Part shown: positions 1 through 5,366 of the stretch, piece after piece | How the letters are laid out: every line of letters starts with the position of its first letter | Position numbering within the stretch: the first letter of the stretch is position 1 | Assembly (NCBI GenBank): GCA_036558265.1 | Contig: DATBFY010000421.1 | Coordinates: 1 to 11,392 of the forward strand | Length of the DNA stretch: 11,392 nt | Reading direction: 5' to 3' | Source of the DNA: RYN-433 sp036558265 | GTDB taxonomy: Bacteria > Planctomycetota > Phycisphaerae > Tepidisphaerales > Tepidisphaeraceae | Notes under the pieces: model-generated | Databases searched by the model: none | The model's input: the letters and a program-made list of their open reading frames with translations, nothing else | What the model was told of the DNA's origin: nothing | Position numbers and translations under genes: made by a program

Positions 1-14
1 ACCATGGAACCTCG

Positions 15-158
15 ATGCGATTTCTGGCGATCGTGTTGCTTTGTGTGGTCGCGGCGGTGATCTACGGCGTGATCCACGACCAGGTTACGCGAAGGATCCA
101 GCCCGGACCGGCGAACTGTCCCGGGTTGTTGCTCGATGCCAGATCCTTCGGTCGTTGA
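15..158 (+). pseudogene. Truncated N-terminal fragment of a small membrane protein
   Basis: The 47-codon frame begins MRFLAIVLLCVVAAVIYG and continues VIHDQVT: one hydrophobic helix (about residues 3-20) followed by a short HDQVT motif. From memory, a family of roughly 200-residue bacterial membrane proteins starts this way, with a helix, a Y-G-[IV]-[IV]-HDQ-[IV]-T motif and then a conserved segment leading to further helices. Here the similarity stops at about position 89. The frame then runs through low-complexity sequence (RRIQPGPANC...) to a TGA, and no later part of the protein appears before the cysA stop at 216. The break coincides with the start of repeat-like sequence, which suggests truncation by insertion or recombination. 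No good Shine-Dalgarno is visible before the ATG. It may instead be a short real peptide, and a neighbouring gene just left of the window cannot be excluded. Confidence 0.4.
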
Positions 159-176
159 AACTCCCTCAGGATGACG
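139..176. repeat. Dispersed-repeat-like sequence, GATCCTTCG...CTCAGGATGAC
   Basis: Bases 142-150 (GATCCTTCG) are the exact reverse complement of 90-98 (CGAAGGATC), giving a 9-bp inverted pair around the pseudogene break. ATCCT (143-147) also pairs with AGGAT (168-172). The wording resembles an intergenic repeat (TCATCCTGAGG...CGAAGGATC on the other strand) that I recall from many bacterial genomes. That recollection, not a search, is the basis. It lies between the gene fragment and the 3' end of cysA. Confidence 0.35.
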
Positions 177-215
177 GCCTGCGAAGTCCTCGGCCGAGCG
201 CGAGGCGTCTGGTCA

Positions 216-1307
216 TCAGATCGAGTAGTCATCCAGGAACACCCGCGCGTTCTGGACTTCGACGTAGACCGAATCGCCCACGCGCAGGTTCAGTTCCTTG
301 TAGCGTTCGCGGGGGATGGTGGCCTCGACCATGGTGCCGTCGTCGGCGCGGCTCAAGAGGACGTTGACCATGGGGCCGGCGAAGCCGATGTGGTCCACCC
401 GCGCGGCGACGGCGTCGGCGGCGTCGCCGTTCAAATCGCGGACGATCACCACGTCGTGCGGGCGGGCGTAGGCGACGGCGGAGGGGGCGGGCGGGGAGGT
501 GGTAGCGGTCGTGCCGACGGCTTCGGCGTGCTCGCCGATGCGCACCTTGCCGCCGTCCAGGCGGCCGTGGAACTGCGTGACGTTGCCCAGGAAGTTGTAG
601 ACGAAGGCGTTGGCGGGGTTCTCGTAGACTTCCTCGGGCGTGCCGAGCTGCTCGATGCGGCCCTGGTTGAGCACGGCCACGCGGTCGCTGACCTCCAGCG
701 CCTCCTCCTGGTCGTGGGTGACGAAGACGCTGGTGATGTGCACCTCGTCGTGGAGGCGCCGCAGCCATCGCCGCAGCTCGCGGCGGACCTTGGCGTCGAG
801 CGCGCCGAAGGGCTCGTCGAGCAGCAGCACCTTGGGCTCGACCGCAAGCGCCCGCGCCAGCGCGACGCGCTGCCGCTGACCGCCGGAGAGCTGCGAGGGG
901 TAGCGCCTGGCGAGCCCTTCGAGCTGGACGAGGCGGATCAGTTCCATGACGCGGTCGCGGATCTCGCGCCGGCTGGGGCGATTTCGCCAGGGCCTTGCGC
1001 GAAGGCCGAAGGCGACGTTCTCGAGGACCGTCATGTGGCGGAAGAGGGCATAGTGCTGGAAGACGAAGCCCACCTGGCGGTTGGAGACGTGGCGCTGGGC
1101 GACGTCCTGGCCGTTGAAGAGGATCTGCCCGCGGGCGTCGGGGTCCGGGGTTTCCAGTCCGGCGATGATGCGCAGGAGGGTGGTCTTGCCCGAGCCGGAT
1201 GGGCCGAGCAGGCCGACCAGCTCGCCGGTCTTCACCGCCAGGCTGACGTCGTGGAGGGCCTGGAAGGAACCGAAGGATTTGGAGAGGTTTCGGACTTCGA
1301 TGCTCAT
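216..1307 (-). CDS. cysA: Sulfate/thiosulfate ABC transporter ATP-binding protein CysA
   Basis: This is the cytoplasmic ATPase that powers sulfate/thiosulfate import through the CysT-CysW channel. The 363 residues contain a full ABC cassette: Walker A GPSGSGKT (35-42), Q-loop Gln83 in VFQHYALF, signature LSGGQRQR (139-146), Walker B VLLLDEPFGALD (159-170) and switch His197 in VTHDQEEA. A C-terminal domain of about 120 residues follows, as expected for the TOBE-type regulatory domain of the CysA/PotA/MalK group. Length is normal for CysA. A short arginine-rich stretch (about 102-113, RARPWRNRPSRR) follows the Q-loop region. It is the last gene of the operon, 15 bp after cysW. No clear Shine-Dalgarno precedes the ATG, so translation may be coupled to cysW. 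Molybdate or other anion ATPases look similar, but the flanking cysT, cysW and sbp settle the assignment. No clear intrinsic terminator follows. Confidence 0.95.
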   Translation of the reverse strand: MSIEVRNLSKSFGSFQALHDVSLAVKTGELVGLLGPSGSGKTTLLRIIAGLETPDPDARGQILFNGQDVAQRHVSNRQVGFVFQHYALFRHMTVLENVAFGLRARPWRNRPSRREIRDRVMELIRLVQLEGLARRYPSQLSGGQRQRVALARALAVEPKVLLLDEPFGALDAKVRRELRRWLRRLHDEVHITSVFVTHDQEEALEVSDRVAVLNQGRIEQLGTPEEVYENPANAFVYNFLGNVTQFHGRLDGGKVRIGEHAEAVGTTATTSPPAPSAVAYARPHDVVIVRDLNGDAADAVAARVDHIGFAGPMVNVLLSRADDGTMVEATIPRERYKELNLRVGDSVYVEVQNARVFLDDYSI

Positions 1308-1322
1308 GTTCGTTCAGCACAG

Positions 1323-2708
1323 TTAATGGGCGGCGCCGCCGAGCGCGGTTCTCTTCCCGGAGTCCTCATCCTGGGTATCGCGCCGGGTTTTCCACTCGAT
1401 GAGGGTCTTGAGGATCAGCGTGACGACGGCAAGCATCGCCAGGAGCGAGGCGACGGTGAAGGCCGGTTGAGTCTTGGAGGATTGCCAGAGTTTCTCGACG
1501 CGGAGGGGCATGGTGTCGTTGGCGTCGAGGTGGCCGGAGACGACCGAGACGGCGCCGAACTCGCCGAAGGCGCGGGCCGAGCAGAGGATCACGCCGTAGA
1601 GCAGGCCCCACTTGATGCTGGGCAGCGTGACGCGCCAGAAGGTGTACCAGCCGCCTGCGCCCAGGGAGATTGCGGCCTGCTCGGCCTCCTGCCCCTGGGC
1701 TTCCATCAGCGGGATGAGCGAGCGGGCGATGAAGGGGAAGGTGACGAAGACGGACGCAAGGGCGATCGCCACGGGCGTAAAGATGACACCGACCTGCCGC
1801 TCGAGTCCGAACGGCCACCAACGGTGATCGAAGCCGACCCAGGTGGGACACCACCATCCCCAGTCGCCGGGCATGAGGAACGCCCAGGACCAGGGTCGAT
1901 TCACCCAATATGACCGCGCGATGATCGCGATCGCGATGACCGCGACGGTTGCCCATTTTGCGCGGCGTGACCATGCCGCCCGACGTACTCGAATGACAAT
2001 CCAGACGCCGAGCAGGCCGAGCAGGATCCAAGGCACCGCCCTGACGGCGGGCGACAAGCACAGCGCCCGATCCGACTTCGCCCAAGCCGCCAGGAATCCC
2101 TGCGCGCCGAACAGCAGCACGAAGATCAACCCCGATACCACCGGCGAAACGGAAAACGGAAGGTCGATCATGGAGACCAGGAGCGATCGCCCCTTGAAGC
2201 GAAACTTACTCACCGCCCACGCCGCCGCGATGCCGAAGACCAGGTTCATCGGCACGACCACGGTGGCGACGCCGAGCGTCATGCGGACGGCCGACCAGTT
2301 CTTGCGGGCCCGATCGAGAGGCGCTTCCAGTTCCGCGAGTTCCTTGGACAGCCTTCGCCGCTCCAGCAGCGGGACCTTTCGGAAGTCCCGCAGCGTGTCC
2401 CGGATCTGGTCGATTCGGGCCTGATCGACCGACGGCTTGAACACGGCGACGTAGGCGCCCCAGCCGTCCTTGAGCGCTTGCGCGAAGACGTTGACGGCCG
2501 GCACGACGACGAAGAGCGTCAGGAACCCGACGGCGGTCAGCGTCAGCGTACAGCGCAGCACCCAGCCGCGGCGAAACCAGGCGTCGGGATCGTCCGCCCG
2601 CGGGCGGGGCGCGGGTGGCGGTTCGGCGGATCGGCGCGTGGCTTCCGCGGGCGTCGGCGCCACCGCCGCGCCTTGTTGTGTTCCGTCGATCGTCGCTGTT
2701 TCGCTCAA
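1323..2708 (-). CDS. cysW: Sulfate ABC transporter permease CysW with large internal insertions
   Basis: This is the second membrane subunit of the sulfate/thiosulfate importer. Family-typical blocks are clear: WAVSKFRFKGRSLL followed by IDLPFSVSPVVSGLIFVLLFGAQG (165-204 overall), the EAA coupling loop EAEQAAISLGAGGWYTF (341-357) that docks on CysA, and RAFGEFGAVSVVSG near the end. At 461 residues it is far longer than the roughly 280-300 usual for CysW. The excess lies in three places: a Pro/Ala-rich N-terminus (1-43); a charged, helix-prone loop (about 94-137, rich in Arg/Glu/Leu) between helices 1 and 2; and about 90 extra residues (about 210-303). The last segment holds two hydrophobic stretches (225-241 and 252-269) and a Trp-rich part (DWGWWCPTW). 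The start is a TTG 13 bp after the cysT stop, with only a weak purine stretch as ribosome site. A GTG at residue 16 is a possible alternative. All insertions keep the frame open, so this is not a broken gene. Confidence 0.92.
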   Translation of the reverse strand: MSETATIDGTQQGAAVAPTPAEATRRSAEPPPAPRPRADDPDAWFRRGWVLRCTLTLTAVGFLTLFVVVPAVNVFAQALKDGWGAYVAVFKPSVDQARIDQIRDTLRDFRKVPLLERRRLSKELAELEAPLDRARKNWSAVRMTLGVATVVVPMNLVFGIAAAWAVSKFRFKGRSLLVSMIDLPFSVSPVVSGLIFVLLFGAQGFLAAWAKSDRALCLSPAVRAVPWILLGLLGVWIVIRVRRAAWSRRAKWATVAVIAIAIIARSYWVNRPWSWAFLMPGDWGWWCPTWVGFDHRWWPFGLERQVGVIFTPVAIALASVFVTFPFIARSLIPLMEAQGQEAEQAAISLGAGGWYTFWRVTLPSIKWGLLYGVILCSARAFGEFGAVSVVSGHLDANDTMPLRVEKLWQSSKTQPAFTVASLLAMLAVVTLILKTLIEWKTRRDTQDEDSGKRTALGGAAH

Positions 2709-2721
2709 GCGTTTCTCTGGG

Positions 2722-3648
2722 TTACGCGCGTTCGTGACGCCGGCTGAACCACTCCAAACCGTTGATGAACAGCAGGACGAGTAGCGAGGTGCCGAGTAGC
2801 ACGACTGCGATGGCGGTGGCCTCGGCGTATCGGAAGTCGTCGAGCTTGGTCATGATCCGCAGGGGGGCGATCTCGCTTTGGCCGGGGATGTTCCCGGCGA
2901 CGAAGATGACCGAGCCGTACTCGCCGACCGCGCGGGCGAACGCCAGCGCCAGGCCGCTGAGCCACGCCGGCATCAACTCGGGGAACACGACGCGGCGGAA
3001 GGTCATCCAGCGTCCGGCGCCCAGGCTGACGGCGGCGCGCTCGGCCTCGACGTCCCAGTCCTGCAAAACCGACTGCACCGACCGCACGACGAACGGCAGG
3101 CCGACGAACATCAGCATGACGATGACCCGGAACTGGTCGAGGCCGGAGAGGGCGTCGGGGCTCAGACCGGCGCCCAGCTTGCTGGCCGCCCGCGTGATCC
3201 AGGTGCCGAGCCTGACCTGGTCGATCCAGTGGACGTTGCCGTAGAGGCTGGCAAAGGTGAGGCCCGCGACGGCCGTCGGGAGCGCGAAGGGGAAGTCCAC
3301 GACGGCGTCGAAGAGGCGCCGGCCGGGGAATCGATAACGCACCAGCACCCAGGCGACGATCAGGCCGAAGAAGCTGTTCAGGATGGCGGCGGCGGCGGCG
3401 GCCTGGAAGCTGAGACGGTAAGACGCGCGCACGAACGGGTCGGACCAGACCGTGTTCCAGAAATCGGCCCAACTGAGCTGCGCCGTCTTGAGCACCAGCC
3501 CGGCCAGGGGGAGGAGGACGATCAGGCTCAGGTACGTCAGCGTGTAACCCAGCGCCAGGCGCTTGCCGGGGAGGACGTCACGGCGGGCGATCCGGCGCGC
3601 GGGGGCGCAGAGGATCGAGGCCTTCGAGATTTGGGACGCAGCAGACAT
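2722..3648 (-). CDS. cysT: Sulfate ABC transporter permease CysT (CysU)
   Basis: This is the first membrane subunit of the sulfate/thiosulfate importer, pairing with CysW to form the channel. The 308 residues show about six hydrophobic segments (roughly 35-57, 77-103, 115-137, 174-192, 231-252, 277-299). The family block DFPFALPTAVAGLTFASLYG (118-137) is present, as is the EAA loop EAERAAVSLGAGRWMTF (201-217) that contacts CysA, and FARAVGEYGSVIFVAGN (237-253). The loop after SLYG (about 142-172) looks some 15 residues longer than I expect, at the same place where CysW carries its large insertion. The ATG start gives a 30-residue basic cytoplasmic tail. AGGA sits directly against the ATG, too close for a good ribosome site. 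The gene lies 117 bp after sbp and 13 bp before cysW. Confidence 0.95.
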   Translation of the reverse strand: MSAASQISKASILCAPARRIARRDVLPGKRLALGYTLTYLSLIVLLPLAGLVLKTAQLSWADFWNTVWSDPFVRASYRLSFQAAAAAAILNSFFGLIVAWVLVRYRFPGRRLFDAVVDFPFALPTAVAGLTFASLYGNVHWIDQVRLGTWITRAASKLGAGLSPDALSGLDQFRVIVMLMFVGLPFVVRSVQSVLQDWDVEAERAAVSLGAGRWMTFRRVVFPELMPAWLSGLALAFARAVGEYGSVIFVAGNIPGQSEIAPLRIMTKLDDFRYAEATAIAVVLLGTSLLVLLFINGLEWFSRRHERA

Positions 3649-3670
3649 TCCTGGTTAACGCGCAAGAATT

Positions 3671-3761
3671 GGGTGGCCCATCCTTTTAAGGATGGGGGCG
3701 CGAATCGAGCACCGATACGTGTCGATTCGCGCCCCCACCGCGCTGAAGCGATGGGCCACCC
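3671..3761. repeat. Nested inverted repeat in the sbp-cysT gap
   Basis: Three perfect pairings share this stretch. Outer arms GGGTGGCCCATC (3671-3682) and 3750-3761 match over 12 bp. Inner arms TGGGGGCGCGAATCGA (3693-3708) and 3722-3737 match over 16 bp around a 13-nt loop. CCATCCTT (3678-3685) pairs with AAGGATGG (3688-3695) around TT, competing with the outer arms. It fills most of the gap between the sbp stop and the cysT start. In the transcript it would form a strong stem-loop just after sbp. Such a structure could protect sbp mRNA or lower read-through into the permeases, a common arrangement in ABC operons where binding protein is needed in excess. There is no T-run, so it is not a classical terminator. 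It could equally be a dispersed palindromic element that inserted here. Confidence 0.75.
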
Positions 3762-3765
3762 ACAC

Positions 3766-4851
3766 TCACTTCCGATACAACTGGTCGAACACGCCGCCGT
3801 CGGCGAAGAAGCTCTTCTGCGCCCTGGGCCAGCCGCCGAAGGTCTCGTCCACGGTGAAGAGCCTGAGCGGTGGCAGTTCGGCCTGGTACTTCTTGAGGGC
3901 CTCAAGATTGCGCGGCCGATAGTGCAGGGCGGCGATCGTGTCCTGCGCCTCGGGTTGGTAGAGGTACTTGAGGTACTCCTCGGCCACCTGGCGCGTGCCC
4001 CGCTCGTCCACGACCTTGTCCACCACCGCAACCTGGGGCTCGGCCAGGACGCTTACGCTCGGGTAGACGATCTCGAACTTGTCTTTGCCGAACTCTTCCT
4101 GCGCGAGCCACGCCTCGTTCTCCCAGGCGATCAGGACATCGCCGACGTTCTTCTGGGCGAACGTGACGGTCGAACCGCGGGCGCCGGTATCGAGAACGGG
4201 GACGTTGCGATAGAGCGCGGCGACGTACTCGCGTGCCTTGGCGTTGTCGTAGGCGGCGAAGGTGGACGCGGTTTTGGCGGCGTCGAGGGCGGCCTTCTGT
4301 CCCTCGACCGTGCTCAGGTCACGTGCCGGCACCCCCGCTGCCCAACCCCAGGCGGCCAGGAAGTTCCATCGCGCCCCGCCGCTGGTCTTGGGGTTGGGCG
4401 TGATAACCTTGACCTCGGGCTTGATCAGGTCCGGCCAATCCCGCACCTGGTGCGGGTTGCCCTTGCGGACCAGGAAGACGATCGTCGAGGTGTACGGGCT
4501 GGCATTTTCGGGCAGGCGATTCTGCCAGCCGGGCTGGATCAGGCCGGCGCGTTCGACGGCGATCGTGTCCCAGCCCAGGGCCAGCGTGACGACGTCGGCC
4601 TTGAGCCCATCGATGACCGAGCGGGCCTGCTTGCTCGACCCGCCGTGCGACTGCTCGATGGCGACGGTCTTGCCCGTCTTGGACTTGTAGTAGTCGATGA
4701 ATTGGCGATTGAGTTCCTCGTAAAGCTCCCGCGTGGGGTCGTACGAGACGTTGAGCAATTTCACGCCCTGGGCCCGCGCCTGGCCGGTCGGCACCGTAAA
4801 TACCATCGCCGCGGCGGCGAGCAGCAGCGCGATCCTTTTCACGATTTTCAT
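3766..4851 (-). CDS. sbp: Periplasmic sulfate/thiosulfate-binding protein
   Basis: This protein captures sulfate (or thiosulfate) outside the cytoplasmic membrane and delivers it to CysT/CysW. The 361 residues begin with a Sec signal peptide (MKIVKRIALLLAAAAMVF...), probably cleaved after A-R-A27. Family motifs follow: LLNVSYDPTRELY (32-44), QSHGGSSKQARSVIDGL (67-83), ADVVTLALGWD (85-95), NPKTSGGARWNFLAAWGWA, and GDVLIAWENEA. Length is normal. The ATG at 4851 is chosen because AAGGAG lies 6 nt upstream and it starts the signal peptide; the frame stays open to 4986, but that extension has no such signals. It is the first gene of the operon. Sbp and CysP are hard to tell apart by sequence, so the symbol is a family-level choice. 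Confidence 0.95.
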   Translation of the reverse strand: MKIVKRIALLLAAAAMVFTVPTGQARAQGVKLLNVSYDPTRELYEELNRQFIDYYKSKTGKTVAIEQSHGGSSKQARSVIDGLKADVVTLALGWDTIAVERAGLIQPGWQNRLPENASPYTSTIVFLVRKGNPHQVRDWPDLIKPEVKVITPNPKTSGGARWNFLAAWGWAAGVPARDLSTVEGQKAALDAAKTASTFAAYDNAKAREYVAALYRNVPVLDTGARGSTVTFAQKNVGDVLIAWENEAWLAQEEFGKDKFEIVYPSVSVLAEPQVAVVDKVVDERGTRQVAEEYLKYLYQPEAQDTIAALHYRPRNLEALKKYQAELPPLRLFTVDETFGGWPRAQKSFFADGGVFDQLYRK

Positions 4852-4857
4852 GGCGAA

Positions 4858-4863
4858 CTCCTT
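4858..4863 (-). promoter_or_regulatory. Ribosome binding site of sbp (AAGGAG)
   Basis: On the minus strand AAGGAG is followed by 6 nt (TTCGCC) and ATG. It is among the strongest ribosome sites in the window and fixes the sbp start at 4851. Confidence 0.8.
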
Positions 4864-4893
4864 CGCCCCAGCCACCAGTGGCGGCGGGGCGGC

Positions 4894-4922
4894 ATTAAAG
4901 CCTAAATCAACGGACAAATCAA
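4894..4922 (-). promoter_or_regulatory. Candidate sbp promoter
   Basis: On the minus strand TTGATT (4917-4922) is separated by exactly 17 nt from TTTAAT (4894-4899), a plausible housekeeping-type -35/-10 pair. Transcription would start near 4887, giving a leader of about 36 nt with the ribosome site. An 8-bp direct repeat, GTTGATTT (4916-4923 and 4904-4911, 12-bp period), overlaps the -35 and spacer. The palindrome at 4924-4945 lies immediately upstream of the -35, where an activator or a repressor could act. Confidence 0.4.
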
Positions 4923-4923
4923 C

Positions 4924-4945
4924 TTCAATTCCTATAGAAATAGTG
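4924..4945. promoter_or_regulatory. Operator-like site 2, degenerate copy of the 5297-5318 palindrome
   Basis: Aligned on its centre with the perfect palindrome at 5297-5318, it matches 17 of 22 positions, including an unbroken ATTCCTATAG core and AATAGT after one mismatch. It directly abuts the -35 of the candidate sbp promoter. Two related palindromes upstream of a sulfate operon suggest one dimeric regulator. Short AT-rich dyads with this ATTCC/GGAAT look are compatible with Rrf2-family (CymR/IscR-like) sites, but the regulator is an inference. Confidence 0.5.
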
Positions 4946-4979
4946 GGCAAAATGGTCGGAAAGACCCCTTGAAGTCGAA

Positions 4980-5141
4980 TCAACAAACATAAACCGAATT
5001 GTACCAGCGGTTTAACACCGCATCGATGAGGGAGGACGGTGCCCGTCCGGTTCTCCCGTTGCGAACGGGTTTCTTCCCAGCCGCCTGCAGTTCCTGCAGC
5101 ACGGCCTTGCCCCGGTTTTCGAAGTAGGTGGTGGAGATCAT
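4980..5141 (-). CDS. Doubtful 53-codon ORF in the sbp leader
   Basis: The ATG at 5141 (MISTTYFENRGKAVLQEL...) runs to a TGA at 4980, ending in ...NSVYVC. The first 25 codons mostly end in G or C, as coding sequence would here; the last ten do not. There is no Shine-Dalgarno before this ATG, nor before the ATG at 5171. A TTG at 5207 extends the frame, but that TTG is part of a TTGACA hexamer. No domain is recognised. It does not show the DUF2292 (YezD/OscA-like) pattern known from some small proteins encoded next to sulfate genes, nor a run of cysteines as in cysteine-attenuation leader peptides. It overlaps the stem-loop array, and one of the two readings is probably the real one. Confidence 0.22.
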   Translation of the reverse strand: MISTTYFENRGKAVLQELQAAGKKPVRNGRTGRAPSSLIDAVLNRWYNSVYVC

Positions 5142-5159
5142 GATTCGGATCCCGAAATC
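5007..5159 (-). ncRNA. Candidate structured RNA: array of five short stem-loops upstream of sbp
   Basis: Five compact hairpins follow one another. On the plus-strand coordinates they are 5142-5159 (7-bp stem with one bulge, 3-nt loop), 5085-5099 (CTGCAG/CTGCAG, 6 bp, 3-nt loop), 5055-5069 (CCCGTT/AACGGG, 6 bp, 3-nt loop), 5034-5048 (GGACGG/CCGTCC, 6 bp, 3-nt loop) and 5007-5021 (GCGGT/ACCGC, 5 bp, 5-nt loop). A perfect 6-bp stem with a 3-nt loop is expected at about 1 in 4096 positions under equal base use, so three within 66 bp is well above chance. Transcribed on the minus strand, the array would be an mRNA leader of sbp or a separate small RNA. I do not recognise a known riboswitch. No terminator-like U-run follows the last hairpin. 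The strand is inferred from the orientation of sbp. Confidence 0.35.
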
Positions 5160-5177
5160 GGGGAGGCGCATGAGAGG

Positions 5178-5207
5178 TCTAAAGAGAACTCCCTGGCCTG
5201 ATGTCAA
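5178..5207 (-). promoter_or_regulatory. Possible promoter upstream of the stem-loop array
   Basis: On the minus strand a perfect TTGACA (5202-5207) is followed after 18 nt by TTTAGA (5178-5183), a weak -10. Transcription would begin near 5171, just before the first hairpin, giving a leader of about 320 nt to sbp. The strong -35 and the position make it worth noting; the -10 is poor. Confidence 0.25.
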
Positions 5208-5296
5208 TTGGGAACGAGCGATGCCGCGCGGGGGGGATTAGATGCGGCAACAGCGGCGTGGCGAGAAGAGATGATTGGGTAGGCAGCTCATGTGTT

Positions 5297-5318
5297 AACT
5301 ATTCCTATAGGAATAGTT
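5297..5318. promoter_or_regulatory. Operator-like site 1: perfect 22-bp palindrome
   Basis: The half AACTATTCCTA (5297-5307) is followed without spacer by its exact reverse complement (5308-5318). The AT-rich palindrome stands out in a GC-rich region. A related site lies 373 bp away, centre to centre, at the sbp promoter. Both lie upstream of minus-strand sbp and downstream of the unrelated membrane protein gene, which points to control of the sbp transcript or of the leader RNA between them. It sits about 8 nt downstream of a possible start site of a weak promoter (5333-5360). Confidence 0.6.
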
Positions 5319-5332
5319 GGTTATCGTGCCAG

Positions 5333-5360
5333 AGTGTATCCCATTGAGCTGGACGGTCAA
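5333..5360 (-). promoter_or_regulatory. Weak promoter candidate before operator-like site 1
   Basis: On the minus strand TTGACC (5355-5360) and TACACT (5333-5338) are 16 nt apart. If active, transcription would start near 5326 and the perfect palindrome would cover about +9 to +30, a classic repressor position. The match is modest. The rest of 5160-5366 shows no other convincing gene. Confidence 0.2.
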
Positions 5361-5366
5361 CCCAGA

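Noticed and set aside
171..1913. 580-codon open frame on the plus strand
   Set aside because: It is antisense to cysA and cysW, rich in Asp/Gly/Val/Glu as expected from the reverse frame of GC-rich coding DNA, and has no recognisable domain.
1323..2708. CysW as a frameshifted or fused pseudogene
   Set aside because: All core permease blocks are in one frame and in order, and the insertions are in frame with plausible helices, so the gene appears intact.
2878..4905. 675-codon open frame on the plus strand
   Set aside because: It is antisense to cysT and sbp, spans the nested inverted repeat between them and has no domain or ribosome site. It is a GC-driven shadow.
4852..4986. N-terminal extension of sbp
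   Set aside because: The frame stays open to 4986, but the added 45 residues precede a normal signal peptide, and AAGGAG 6 nt before the ATG at 4851 marks the real start.
5142..5207. Upstream TTG start for the small ORF before sbp
   Set aside because: The TTG is the first half of a TTGACA hexamer that looks like a -35 element, and no ribosome site precedes it.
5315..5330. Sigma-54-type promoter (TGGCACG on the minus strand)
   Set aside because: The -24-like TGGCACG is present, but the required GC-containing -12 element at the correct distance is missing.
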